Shown in pieces: positions 26,957-35,221 of a stretch of 39,439 nt of DNA (position 1 is the first letter of the stretch; each line of letters starts with the position of its first letter). The stretch is taken from positions 1 to 39,439 of the forward strand of contig JAIBAH010000029.1 of assembly GCA_019695295.1 (NCBI GenBank), given 5' to 3'. The DNA is from Bacteroidia bacterium (GTDB taxonomy: Bacteria > Bacteroidota > Bacteroidia > J057). The notes beneath the pieces were generated by a model, which saw nothing but the letters and a program-made list of their open reading frames with translations, did not search any database and was not told the DNA's origin. The position numbers and the translations under genes are program-made.

Positions 26957-28188
26957 GTATCGTTATCATTGGTGCCGGCCCGGCGGGATGCAGCACATCC
27001 ATGTTTTTATCCAAAATGGAAATTCCGCATATTATTCTTGATAAAGCCGTTTTTCCGAGAGACAAAATTTGCGGTGACGGGCTTACCCACAAAGTAATCT
27101 ATGCCCTGAAAAAATGGAATCCAGAGATTGATAAAATCATGGCAGCCGACCCAAAACGATTTCTTCCCAGCAGAGGAGGCGTATTGGTTACTACCGACCG
27201 CAATCGCTATGAAGTGGCAATAGAAGACCCTGAGAATCCGATTACGGAAATGTTTACCTCCAAAAGGATTGATTTTGACACTTTTCTCACCGAACAACTC
27301 GACTCCCGGTATGCAGATATCCGGTTTGGAGTAGATGTAACGGCCATTACAAAAGTCAGTCAGGGAATAGAAGTACAGTATAAACAAAACGGTGAAACTC
27401 AGAGCATGAAAGCCTCTGTAGTGATTGGAGCGGACGGCGACCGGAGTATCGTACAAAAAACCCTCGTCCCCTTTGAAAAAGACCCGATGCATTACGGAGG
27501 AGCAATCCGTGCATATTATAAAGGGGTAACCGGTTTCAACAAGGACAACTACATGGAGTTTCACCTTCTCAAGGAAATACAGCCAGGGTATCTGTGGATA
27601 TTTCCTCTTCCCAATGGCTATGCCAATGTAGGTCTGGGAACCCTAAAAAAATACGCTTCCGAAGGAAAACGAAATTTCCGGGAAGAACTCCTGAGCCTCG
27701 TAAAAAACCACCCGGATTTGAAAGAAAGGTTTAAGGACGCAACCCTGGAAGGAAAAATCAGTGGATGGAGTTTACCCATGGGCTCAAAATTACCGCCTCT
27801 GTCCGGTGACCACTTCCTGCTTACCGGAGATGCTGCATGCCTCATTGACCCCATCTCAGGCGAAGGCATCGGAAATGCACTCTATTCAGGCTGGCTTGCA
27901 GCAGAAGCCATTCAGAAAGCCATCGCAGCCAATGATTTCACTGCCGCAATCTGGAAAAAGCACTATGACGAACGATTATACAGAACGATGGGAGGTGACC
28001 TCAAAATCAGTCATTTCTTTCAGGTTTTCTATAAAATGCCCCGGCTCGTAAATTTCTTTGCCAAAAGGGCATACAAAAATCATCTGCTACTGGATACTTT
28101 ATTGAGAATGAACCGGGATGACGCAGTTCAAAAGCGTTTTTACAGCCCTTTCTTTTATGTTAAAGTAATCTGGGGATTCTTTTTTTAA
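26953..28188 (+). CDS. geranylgeranyl reductase family FAD-dependent oxidoreductase
   Basis: A 411-residue flavoprotein. The N-terminal Rossmann loop is GAGPAG (7-12), followed by the acidic end of the second strand (IILDKAVFPRDKICGDGL), where the CGDG sequence is typical of the geranylgeranyl reductase family. A middle GADGDRSIVQ motif and a second FAD motif GDAACLIDPISGEGIGNAL (~291-309) complete the site. Family members reduce isoprenoid double bonds in lipids or quinones, or act as monooxygenases; the substrate here is unknown. The C-terminal ~80 residues are hydrophobic and aromatic (FFQVFYKMPRLVNFF; FYVKVIWGFFF), suggesting membrane association. It is coupled to yicC by a 4-base overlap, and ispE is divergent nearby. 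Confidence 0.9.
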   Translation: MSIVIIGAGPAGCSTSMFLSKMEIPHIILDKAVFPRDKICGDGLTHKVIYALKKWNPEIDKIMAADPKRFLPSRGGVLVTTDRNRYEVAIEDPENPITEMFTSKRIDFDTFLTEQLDSRYADIRFGVDVTAITKVSQGIEVQYKQNGETQSMKASVVIGADGDRSIVQKTLVPFEKDPMHYGGAIRAYYKGVTGFNKDNYMEFHLLKEIQPGYLWIFPLPNGYANVGLGTLKKYASEGKRNFREELLSLVKNHPDLKERFKDATLEGKISGWSLPMGSKLPPLSGDHFLLTGDAACLIDPISGEGIGNALYSGWLAAEAIQKAIAANDFTAAIWKKHYDERLYRTMGGDLKISHFFQVFYKMPRLVNFFAKRAYKNHLLLDTLLRMNRDDAVQKRFYSPFFYVKVIWGFFF

Positions 28189-28208
28189 TCATTCAATTTT
28201 GAAAGAAA

Positions 28209-28931
28209 ATGCAAAATCAGGATTTTCATCTGCATCACAGTCATGCCGAAGAGCATTTTACCGGCTCTGAGACCGTCAGGGATATTGTCATCGGTATGTC
28301 AGACGGATTAACGGTACCGTTTGCTCTTGCCGCAGGATTAAGTGGCGCTGTCAGTGACAACTGGATAATCGTAACGGCAGGCATAGCTGAGATTATTGCA
28401 GGCTCCATCGCGATGGGACTGGGAGGATACTTAGCCGGAAAAACAGAATACGACCATTATTTCTCGGAGTTAAAAAGAGAATACGAAGAAACGCATACCA
28501 AACCCGAAGCCGAAAAGCAGGAAATCCGGGATGTTTTGGGAGAATTCGGAATCTCTCCCGAAACACAGGAAGCAGTGGTGAATGAGTTATCTCAGAATCG
28601 GGATAAATGGGTGGAATTTATGATGAAATTTGAACTTGGGCTGGAAGAGCCCCACCTCAACCGTGCGCGTAAAAGTGCAATGGTTATCGCGCTTTCCTAT
28701 ATTGCCGGAGGATTTGTACCGCTTATTCCTTACGTATTCACCCATACTCCGGAAGAAGGATTAATCTACTCTATCATAATTACCCTGATAGCACTGTTCG
28801 CCTTCGGATTTTTCAAAAGCAAAGCCACCGGCCAACCGCCTTTCACCGGTGCCCTGAAAACGATGTCCATCGGAGCCCTTGCCGCAGGCGCAGCATTTAT
28901 CATAGCCAAATCCTTAGGAGGGGAACATTAA
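28209..28931 (+). CDS. VIT1/CCC1 family iron/manganese transporter
   Basis: A 240-residue inner-membrane protein of the VIT1/CCC1 family, which moves Fe2+ or Mn2+. The N-terminal GSETVRDIVIGMSDGLTVPFALAAG is the family hallmark, followed by an SIAMGLGGYLAGK segment. A cytoplasmic metal-binding-domain-like helical insert (~90-150) is rich in Glu (KREYEETHTKPEAEKQE, then KFELGLEEPHLNRARKS), and three further membrane segments follow (~158-235). Starting His-rich (HLHHSHAEEH) could add metal binding. It lies 20 bases after the flavoprotein gene and is likely in the same operon. Confidence 0.92.
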   Translation: MQNQDFHLHHSHAEEHFTGSETVRDIVIGMSDGLTVPFALAAGLSGAVSDNWIIVTAGIAEIIAGSIAMGLGGYLAGKTEYDHYFSELKREYEETHTKPEAEKQEIRDVLGEFGISPETQEAVVNELSQNRDKWVEFMMKFELGLEEPHLNRARKSAMVIALSYIAGGFVPLIPYVFTHTPEEGLIYSIIITLIALFAFGFFKSKATGQPPFTGALKTMSIGALAAGAAFIIAKSLGGEH

Positions 28932-28968
28932 TACAATACGCCCTCTATATTTTCATCATTCAAAAACC

Positions 28969-29661
28969 ATGAAAACAGACCTTATTCTTCTGCATGGAGC
29001 ACTTGGAAGCAGCGAAACATTTTCGCAGATTGTCCCTGAACTTGAAAAATATTTCAGGGTACACCGCATTAACTTCAGTGGACACGGAGGACGCAATTTT
29101 GAGCAAGCGTTTGGAATCCCTCAGTTTGTAGCGGAACTGAATGACTATGTCAGCACAAAGCAACTAAGCCATTTTTCTGTTTTGGGATACAGTATGGGCG
29201 GATATGTGGGTTTACTGTATGCGCTGGAAAATCCCGGTAAGGTAAACCGGATTTTGACGGTTGGAACCAAACTGCACTGGACTCCGGAGTTTGCAGAAAC
29301 GCAAAAGAAAATGCTTAATCCTGAAAAAATTATGGAAAAAATTCCGGGTTATGCCGCAATACTTGACAAAAACCATCAACCTCAGGACTGGAAAATACTG
29401 ATGAATAAAACGGCAGGCATGATGTATGATTTAGGGCAAAATCCGCTGGATTTATCGCTGTTTCAGACACTCGACTGTACAGTAATGATAGGGCTTGCAG
29501 AAATGGACAATCTCGTCACAGAAGAAGAATGCCTGAACCTCGTGTCCTTTCTCAAAAAAGGAGGTATGTCAAAAATCCCTGACTCAAAACATCCGTTTGA
29601 ACAGGTGAACGCGGAAGCCCTTATGCAGTTGATTCATTCATTTTTTAAAGAAGAAAATTAA
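28969..29661 (+). CDS. alpha/beta-fold hydrolase
   Basis: A 230-residue cytoplasmic alpha/beta hydrolase. The oxyanion HG pair is at 9-10 (LILLHGALGSSETF), the nucleophile elbow is GYSMGG with Ser75, the acid is probably Asp in GLAEMDNLV (~180), and the histidine is in DSKHPFEQ (~207). The length is that of small esterases/lipases without a large lid. The substrate is unknown. It follows the VIT1 gene by 37 bases and precedes the amidohydrolase by 8, so it is in the same run. Confidence 0.88.
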   Translation: MKTDLILLHGALGSSETFSQIVPELEKYFRVHRINFSGHGGRNFEQAFGIPQFVAELNDYVSTKQLSHFSVLGYSMGGYVGLLYALENPGKVNRILTVGTKLHWTPEFAETQKKMLNPEKIMEKIPGYAAILDKNHQPQDWKILMNKTAGMMYDLGQNPLDLSLFQTLDCTVMIGLAEMDNLVTEEECLNLVSFLKKGGMSKIPDSKHPFEQVNAEALMQLIHSFFKEEN

Positions 29662-29669
29662 CAAAAGGT

Positions 29670-30887
29670 ATGCAAACCCAAAAGATAAAAGACAAAATCA
29701 AAGCAATTGCTGAAAATATATACGGCGAAGTGGTCTCTTACAGAAGGCACCTTCATTCACATCCGGAACTTTCCTTTGAAGAAAAAGAAACGGCACTTTA
29801 TGTTCAGGCAAGGCTCACAGAATGGGGCATTCCTTTTCAAAAAGATTTCAGCGGACATGGAGTAGTGGGAATCATACAGGGAAAACCCGGCGGAAAGACG
29901 ATTGCCCTGAGAGCCGATATGGATGCTTTGCCAGTACAGGAACTGAACGAAACGGAATACAAATCCCTCAATCCGGGCATTATGCATGCCTGTGGCCATG
30001 ATGTACACACCTCTTCCCTATTGGGTACAGCCTACATTCTTCAGCAGTTAAAGGAAGAATGGGAGGGAAGCATAAAGCTGATTTTTCAGCCCGCAGAAGA
30101 AAAAGTACCCGGAGGCGCTTCCCTGATGATCAAAGACGGAGTACTTCACAATCCTAAAGTGGAAAGTATTTATGGTCAGCATGTTCAACCCTTTATCGAT
30201 TGTGGAAAAATCGGAATAAGAGCCGGGAAATATATGGCTTCTGCCGACGAGTTATACCTTACCATCAAAGGCAAGGGCGGACATGGTGCTCAGCCTCAGC
30301 ATTGCATTGACCCTATTATCATTGCAGCATCAGTACTTACCACGCTTCAGACCGTTATCAGCCGGAATGCCGACCCCAGAAGCCCTTCTGTACTCACTTT
30401 TGGCAAAATCGCCGGAGGCACTTTGAATAATATCATTCCTGACGAAGTATATCTCGAAGGAACTTTCCGGGCAATGAACGAGACCTGGCGTTTTAAAGCC
30501 CACGAAATTATGCGGAATATTATCACATCCGTTACAGAAAGTATGGGAGGCACCGCCGATTTCGAAATCCGAAAAGGGTATCCCGTTTTATTCAACGACG
30601 AAACATTAACCAACGCCACCCAAACCCTCATCGAAATGTATGCGGGAAAAGAAAACGTAATCCAGCTGGATTTATGGATGGCAGCAGAAGATTTTGCATT
30701 CTATACCCACGAGATACCCGGCTGTTTTTACCGCCTCGGCACCCGGAATACAGAAAGAGGAATCATTCACGGATTACATTCCGCAAAGTTTGATATAGAC
30801 GAAGAGGCCCTGCGCTTATCCACCGGACTTATGGCGTGGATTGCAATCAATCAGGCCGCAGGCAAAGAAAACAGCGGGTTAATTTAG
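29670..30887 (+). CDS. M20-family amidohydrolase (HipO-like N-acyl amino acid hydrolase)
   Basis: A 405-residue member of the M20D amidohydrolase group that cleaves N-acyl, N-acetyl or hippuryl amino acids. Motifs: RRHLHSHPELSFEE (~26-38), ALRADMDALPVQE, MHACGHDVHTSSLLG (~104-118, metal Cys/His), IFQPAEEKVPGGA (~140-152, catalytic Glu pair), GKGGHGAQPQHCIDP in the dimerisation lid, and a final DLWMAAEDFAFY and GLHSAKFDIDE with the last metal His. Complete and probably active in the cytoplasm. It is last in the yicC run, 8 bases after the hydrolase gene; its final 9 bases overlap the convergent thioredoxin-like gene. Confidence 0.93.
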   Translation: MQTQKIKDKIKAIAENIYGEVVSYRRHLHSHPELSFEEKETALYVQARLTEWGIPFQKDFSGHGVVGIIQGKPGGKTIALRADMDALPVQELNETEYKSLNPGIMHACGHDVHTSSLLGTAYILQQLKEEWEGSIKLIFQPAEEKVPGGASLMIKDGVLHNPKVESIYGQHVQPFIDCGKIGIRAGKYMASADELYLTIKGKGGHGAQPQHCIDPIIIAASVLTTLQTVISRNADPRSPSVLTFGKIAGGTLNNIIPDEVYLEGTFRAMNETWRFKAHEIMRNIITSVTESMGGTADFEIRKGYPVLFNDETLTNATQTLIEMYAGKENVIQLDLWMAAEDFAFYTHEIPGCFYRLGTRNTERGIIHGLHSAKFDIDEEALRLSTGLMAWIAINQAAGKENSGLI

Positions 30888-31292
30888 TTTTTCCAGAAAA
30901 GTAACCAGACTCGTAGTAGATTGTCCGCCTATCATTTCTCCTATTTTTACCCCTTTAGGAGAAAAAAACAACATTGTAGGGTAGGCTACTACCTGAAACT
31001 TTTCTATTAAATCCATCGCATCAAAGTCAGGCATTTCTGCTTCAAAGATGAGCGTTTTTTCTGTCAGAAGCGTAATTACTTCCGGGTCAGAAAAAGTTTG
31101 CTCCTTCATTCTGTCACAGGGAGGACAATGCTCTTTCGTAAAAAAAACGATGTAAGGCTTGTCTTCTGATAAAGCCTGAGAGGTCATCTGGTCAAAAGAA
31201 CCTTTAAAAAAACGGATTTCGTCCTGAGAGAAAATACTATTGTAAGAGAGAAACAATACACAAAAAAACAGAGCATTATAAAATACCTTCAT
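30879..31292 (-). CDS. exported thioredoxin-like protein with CPPC active site (copy 1)
   Basis: A 137-residue protein. Signal peptide (MKVFYNALFFCVLFLSYNSIFSQ), then a thioredoxin fold: KPYIVFFTKEHCPPCDRMKEQTF holds the CPPC redox site and AYPTMLFFSP has the cis-proline. CPPC and the spacing to the next helix resemble the periplasmic thioredoxin_7/DsbD-C type. Likely role: a periplasmic thiol-disulfide oxidoreductase. It is a tandem paralogue of the gene at 31422, identical at 101 of 137 residues by my alignment, and better conserved in the mature part (about 82%) than in the signal peptide. It overlaps the M20 gene convergently by 9 bases. A terminator (31376-31402) separates it from copy 2. 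Confidence 0.9.
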   Translation of the reverse strand: MKVFYNALFFCVLFLSYNSIFSQDEIRFFKGSFDQMTSQALSEDKPYIVFFTKEHCPPCDRMKEQTFSDPEVITLLTEKTLIFEAEMPDFDAMDLIEKFQVVAYPTMLFFSPKGVKIGEMIGGQSTTSLVTFLEKLN

Positions 31293-31375
31293 AGAAAAAA
31301 CAATTAAAGATTACATTCTTCTATATAGAGCAAGTATAATGCCGAAACCCGGGTATATGTAATAAAAAAACAAAA

Positions 31376-31402
31376 AAAACCGACTTGTTGTAAGCCGGTT
31401 TT
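31376..31402 (-). terminator. terminator of thioredoxin-like copy 2
   Basis: AAAACCGACTT (31376-31386) pairs with AAGCCGGTTTT (31392-31402) with one A-C mismatch and a 5-base loop; the minus strand continues with eight or more Ts. It lies 20 bases past the stop at 31422 and makes separate transcription of copy 1 likely. Confidence 0.7.
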
Positions 31403-31421
31403 ATGAAATGAAATATTTGAA

Positions 31422-31835
31422 TCAATTTAATTTTTCCAGAAAAGTAATCAGACTTGTAACGGATTGGCCGCCTATCATTTCTCCTATTTTGAGCCCTCTT
31501 GGAGAAAAAACAAGCAGGGTTGGATAAGCAGTTACCTGAAATTTTTCTGCAAGGTCTATTGCATCGAATTCAGGCATTTCGGCTTCGTACATTAAGGTTT
31601 TTTCAGTAACTAATGTAACCACTTCCGGGTCGGCAAAAGTCTGCTCTTTCATTCTGTCACAGGGAGGACAATGCTCCTTCGTAAAAAAAACAATATAACA
31701 TTTATTCTCAGAAGCAGCCGTAGCAGTCATTTGGTCAAAACTCCCTTTAAAAAAACGGATTTCCTCCTGAGCGGATACCGAATTGAAAGCCAATAAAAAC
31801 AAACCCAAAATAAAGAGGTTGAGAAATCCTTTCAT
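31422..31835 (-). CDS. exported thioredoxin-like protein with CPPC active site (copy 2)
   Basis: A 137-residue paralogue of the adjacent gene, with signal peptide MKGFLNLFILGLFLLAFNSVSAQ, the same CPPC site within an identical 21-residue block, and AYPTLLVFSP with the cis-proline. Compared with copy 1 it has an extra cysteine (Cys46, NKCYIV for DKPYIV). A -7 element TACTTTTG lies at 31896-31903 and a terminator follows the stop, so it is its own unit. Periplasmic thiol-disulfide exchange is the likely role; the partner protein is unknown. The even substitution pattern, sparing the active site, suggests that both copies are under selection. Confidence 0.9.
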   Translation of the reverse strand: MKGFLNLFILGLFLLAFNSVSAQEEIRFFKGSFDQMTATAASENKCYIVFFTKEHCPPCDRMKEQTFADPEVVTLVTEKTLMYEAEMPEFDAIDLAEKFQVTAYPTLLVFSPRGLKIGEMIGGQSVTSLITFLEKLN

Positions 31836-31895
31836 GCCATTTAAAATATTTTTATTTAAAAATCAGAGAAAAACGATAGTTCAAAAATCCCAGCC

Positions 31896-31903
31896 CAAAA
31901 GTA
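31896..31903 (-). promoter_or_regulatory. -7 element TACTTTTG for thioredoxin-like copy 2
   Basis: Minus-strand TACTTTTG matches TAnnTTTG, about 60 bases upstream of the ATG at 31835. No -33 TTTG is seen. Confidence 0.45.
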
Positions 31904-31920
31904 AGAAGTATTTGCATAAA

Positions 31921-31957
31921 AAAAAAGCCTGGTTTAAAAAAAACCAGACTTTTTTAT
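31921..31957 (-). terminator. terminator of the IPAxYxTVTK repeat gene
   Basis: AAAAAAGCCTGGTTT pairs with AAACCAGACTTTTTT with one C-A mismatch around a 5-base loop (arms 31921-31936 and 31942-31957), and the minus strand continues in a T-rich run. It lies 28 bases past the stop at 31985. The poly-A/T arms could also work on the plus strand. Confidence 0.7.
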
Positions 31958-31984
31958 TTTTTTTTGCTTTTCTACATGTTTGAG

Positions 31985-33091
31985 TTATTGAACACCTAAA
32001 GCTCTGAGCGTTTCGATGTCAAGACGTCCTACAGGAAGATTGTTATCTTTCTGGAATTTAGATAAAGCAGCACGGGTTTGAGGACCTAATACGTTATCGA
32101 TAGGACCTGGATCATATCCCTTAGCTTTCAATGCATTTTGGATAGCGATGATTTTAGCAGGAGTTGTTTGAGTATCACACAATACTTCTCTCCACTCTGA
32201 AGTACCACCTCTTTTCACAAGCTGAGTTTTAGTTACAGTAGCATATTCAGCAGGAATGTCAACTTCAATTACCTGAGGAGCTTTAGTCTCTACAGTTTTA
32301 GTTAAAGTTTTGTATTCTGCAGGAACTGTTTCCTCTTTAGTGGTAGCAGGAGATTTAACTCTTTGCTTGGTGATAGTTTTGTATTCTGCAGGAACATCGA
32401 TTTCTCTTGTAGTAGCAGCTGATTTCAATACTTGCTTGGTTACAGTTTTGTAAACAGCAGGAACTTGCTCTTCAACAACTCTTGCAGGAGTTTTTACCAC
32501 TTGCTTGGTAACGGTTTTGTATTCCGCAGGAATAGTAACCAAACACATTACACGGCAATCATCAGGATTAGCGGAAAGACAGTTAGGATCTTTTTTACCT
32601 TTTTCCCATTTGTCATACGCTTCTCTTACCAATACTCTTTCTGTTACTGTTTCGTAAACAGGAGGAATAGTTGATTTCTTAACAGTAGCAGGCTTATCGA
32701 TTACTTGCTCTGTTACAGTTTCGTACACTGCTGGAATCACTTCCAGACGCTTGCTTGCATCTTTCACAAGAATCTGCTCAGTTACAGTTTCATACACTGC
32801 AGGAATCGCTACCAAACGCTTAACCTCAGGCTTAGCTACGATTTGCTCAGATACTGAACCAAATTCTGCGGGGATTACTTGTACCTTCTTTGAAGCTTCT
32901 TTCACCAAGACTTGCTCAGTGACAGTTTTGTACTCATCAGGGATTAAACATTTTGCATAACATTTTCCTGGTTGCGCATTAGGTGGATAATCATCACCTT
33001 GTGCAAAAACTGAAGGAGTTACCGCTAATGTCAATGCCCCCATAAGCATTAAAGAGAGGGTTTTGTTTCTGGTCATAACTTTAATAAACAT
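31985..33091 (-). CDS. exported protein with ten IPAxYxTVTK repeats and a C-terminal peptidoglycan-binding domain
   Basis: A 368-residue protein. Signal peptide ...KTLSLMLMGALTLAVTPSVFAQ; the ATG at 33076 is an equally good start. After a Cys-containing PGKCYAKCLIP segment come ten repeats of about 23 residues with core [IV]PA[EV]YxTVT[EK]Q, for example IPAVYETVTEQ and VPAEYKTITKQ. The repeats are interrupted between the fifth and sixth by a Cys-rich, charged insert (DPNCLSANPDDCRVMC). The last ~60 residues are a peptidoglycan-binding-1 domain (IIAIQNALKAKGYDPGPIDNVLGPQTRAALSKFQ...). It therefore probably sits in the periplasm attached to the cell wall, with the repeat region as a spacer or interaction rod. 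Similar repeat proteins exist in Bacteroidota but I know of no established function. Both -33 and -7 promoter elements are present at a good spacing, suggesting high expression. Confidence 0.88.
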   Translation of the reverse strand: MFIKVMTRNKTLSLMLMGALTLAVTPSVFAQGDDYPPNAQPGKCYAKCLIPDEYKTVTEQVLVKEASKKVQVIPAEFGSVSEQIVAKPEVKRLVAIPAVYETVTEQILVKDASKRLEVIPAVYETVTEQVIDKPATVKKSTIPPVYETVTERVLVREAYDKWEKGKKDPNCLSANPDDCRVMCLVTIPAEYKTVTKQVVKTPARVVEEQVPAVYKTVTKQVLKSAATTREIDVPAEYKTITKQRVKSPATTKEETVPAEYKTLTKTVETKAPQVIEVDIPAEYATVTKTQLVKRGGTSEWREVLCDTQTTPAKIIAIQNALKAKGYDPGPIDNVLGPQTRAALSKFQKDNNLPVGRLDIETLRALGVQ

Positions 33092-33153
33092 TTAATTGAG
33101 TGACTGAATAAAATTACTTTTTAGAAAAACTACACTTTTATGTAAGTTTGGTG

Positions 33154-33185
33154 CAAATCTATGAGAGTTTTGTGAATTGTCCAAA
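33154..33185 (-). promoter_or_regulatory. full Bacteroidota promoter (TTTG-N20-TAGATTTG) of the repeat-protein gene
   Basis: On the minus strand TTTG (33182-33185) is followed after 20 bases by TAGATTTG (33154-33161), both elements at standard spacing. The ATG at 33091 lies about 60 bases downstream. It is the best two-part match in the window. Confidence 0.65.
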
Positions 33186-33290
33186 TAAATTTATAAACTT
33201 TTTTAAATATTTTTTCAAAGTTTATCATTTGGAGGATTTACACTCTTTAGACGCAAAAAAAACCAGGGGTCATTATTTATTTAAAACTTT

Positions 33291-35156
33291 TTATGACCTT
33301 CTGTCCCTGCGATTCGTTGCCTGTGACTTCTTTTGCTGCTCTGTCAGTTCTTTTTGTTTTTTCTGCTGATTTTCGAGCCAGTTTTGCATTCTGCTTTTGT
33401 TCTTTCCGCTTTTGGTTCTTGTATGCGTAGCCTCTATCAGCTGTGCTTCCAGTTTTTGGTCATCAATAAAATAACGGAAAATCTGGGTTTGGCTGATTGC
33501 CAGGATATTTGAAACGAAGTAATACCAGCTAAGACCTGAAGCATAATTATTCAGGAAGAACAATAAGAAAAACGGCATGATATACATTATAATCTTCATC
33601 TGCATTTTCATGGCAGGATTATCCGAACCCGGCTGAGAACTTTGATTATAATAGGTATATAAGAAAGTAGATAAAGCCATCAGAATCGTAAACAAACTTA
33701 CGTGATTGCCATACGCAGGAATGCTGAAGGGCAAAGTAAGGATGGAATCATAACTGGATAAATCCGTGGCCCATAAAAAGGACTGATGTCTCAACTCTAC
33801 TGCCTGAGGGAAGAAAAAGAACATCGAGATAATAATCGGATACTGTAAAAGCATGGGAATACAGCCACCAAAGGGACTTACCCCCATTTTATTATAGATT
33901 GCCATTTTCTCCATCTGTAGTTTCTGCGGGTCATCCTTGAATTTCTCGTCTATTTCCTTCATTTCCGGCATCTGATTCAATACCTTGAGTTTGGCCATAG
34001 ACATAAAACTCTTGTAGGTCATAGGAAAAACCACCATCTTTATAAGAATCCCAAAAATCAGAATGATTAATCCGTAGCTGATATTCATTCTTTCCAATTT
34101 TTTGAAAATCCAGATTGCTACCCTGTTGATGTATTTTACAGGACCCCATCCTAAATCCGGCTGACGGTTCATGTCCATTCCGTATGATTTCAGCGTATTG
34201 TATTCGAGCGGGCCGGCATATATCGTAAATCCTGTTTTAATATCATTGGTTCTGCTGAAGTCAACGGATAATTTGGACTCCATGACTTTATTGATTTTTT
34301 CGTCGGCTTCAGGAGTATTGAACTTGAATGAACCTTTATGAAAGCCATTGTCCGCAATCAGGGTATTGCTAAAAAACTGGGAACGGTAAGCCACCCATTT
34401 TACACTCCCTGAGGGACTTTCTTCATCACTGTTTTTAACCCCCATTTTATTTACCCCATCCACCAGGTTATAAATGATAGTGGTTTTTTGTCTTTGGGGG
34501 TCAAGCGCCTTTTCTGTACTGGGCAGTACGGATTTCCACTCCAGGCCGTAGAAGCTGTTTTTTAAATCGTTTTGCAGTCCGGAAAGGCGAAAGTAATATC
34601 TTAAATCATATTTATCTCCTTTGAGAACGTAGATTTTATCAATAAAACGGGCAGAATCAATTTTTGCCCTGAGGGTAACCATGACAGAATCTTTCCCTGA
34701 TACTGACGAAGGAACCGTCCCGACCGGTGTAAAATACAACTCATCGGTACGAACTCCTCTGTTTTGAAATACAAATTCTTCAAAAAACCGGTTATCCGGA
34801 TGAGGCGCAATGATGGGAAGGGGTTTATTATTCTGATCTGTATGATTGTTCAGGGTAAGCGATTCGATACTTCCTCCTTTTTGCTGAAAAGTAGCCGTCA
34901 GGATATCTGTTTTCACCGTATGTGTTTTGGACTCGCCACGCGTCAGGGCACCCAGGTCACCATATAATACACCGGCAACGGAATCCTTGTTTACCGGAGT
35001 CTCAGTTACCTCCTGCTTTTGAGAATCAATTACTGCGGTTTCCTTATTTTTTTCAGGCTGAGGATTAACCTTGGGCTTTGCCGGATTAAAAAACACGTAC
35101 CAACCCAGTAGGATCAGCATTATAAGTAAAAAACCTGTCGTTGAATTCCTGTCCAT
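33291..35156 (-). CDS. yidC: membrane protein insertase YidC
   Basis: A 621-residue inner-membrane insertase that integrates membrane proteins with or without SecYEG. The N-terminal signal-anchor is NSTTGFLLIMLILLGWYVFF. A large periplasmic domain follows (~60-350) with FQQKGGSIESLTL and FYGLEWKSVLP. The conserved C-terminal 60KD_IMP domain (~360-590) starts near INRVAIWIFKKLERM, and contains GLIILIFGILIKMVVFPMTYKSFMSMAKLKVLNQMPEM, KMGVSPFGGCIPMLLQYP and the last membrane segments. The tail is very basic (KSGKNKSRMQNW...KQKELTEQQKKSQ...RRDRRS), the expected ribosome-facing extension of Bacteroidota YidC. Length and order are normal. It has its own promoter at 35222 and a leader hairpin. Confidence 0.97.
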   Translation of the reverse strand: MDRNSTTGFLLIMLILLGWYVFFNPAKPKVNPQPEKNKETAVIDSQKQEVTETPVNKDSVAGVLYGDLGALTRGESKTHTVKTDILTATFQQKGGSIESLTLNNHTDQNNKPLPIIAPHPDNRFFEEFVFQNRGVRTDELYFTPVGTVPSSVSGKDSVMVTLRAKIDSARFIDKIYVLKGDKYDLRYYFRLSGLQNDLKNSFYGLEWKSVLPSTEKALDPQRQKTTIIYNLVDGVNKMGVKNSDEESPSGSVKWVAYRSQFFSNTLIADNGFHKGSFKFNTPEADEKINKVMESKLSVDFSRTNDIKTGFTIYAGPLEYNTLKSYGMDMNRQPDLGWGPVKYINRVAIWIFKKLERMNISYGLIILIFGILIKMVVFPMTYKSFMSMAKLKVLNQMPEMKEIDEKFKDDPQKLQMEKMAIYNKMGVSPFGGCIPMLLQYPIIISMFFFFPQAVELRHQSFLWATDLSSYDSILTLPFSIPAYGNHVSLFTILMALSTFLYTYYNQSSQPGSDNPAMKMQMKIIMYIMPFFLLFFLNNYASGLSWYYFVSNILAISQTQIFRYFIDDQKLEAQLIEATHTRTKSGKNKSRMQNWLENQQKKQKELTEQQKKSQATNRRDRRS

Positions 35157-35191
35157 GAAGATGAATAATAAATTTTACAGTTTGTCGTTAC

Positions 35192-35210
35192 CGGTAATCG
35201 TTCATTACCG
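35192..35210 (-). promoter_or_regulatory. hairpin in the yidC leader
   Basis: CGGTAAT (35192-35198) pairs perfectly with ATTACCG (35204-35210) around a 5-base loop. If transcription starts ~7 bases after the -7 box at 35222, the hairpin is at the very 5' end of the yidC mRNA, 36 bases before the ATG. It could protect the 5' end or be an operator; an overlapping TTACCGGTAA palindrome (35189-35198) also fits an operator. Confidence 0.4.
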
Positions 35211-35221
35211 TAAAACGGGCG

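Noticed and set aside
32060-33000. CRISPR-like or tandem DNA repeat array
   Set aside because: The periodicity is at the protein level (about 69 bp per unit) with diverged DNA, no spacers and a continuous reading frame.
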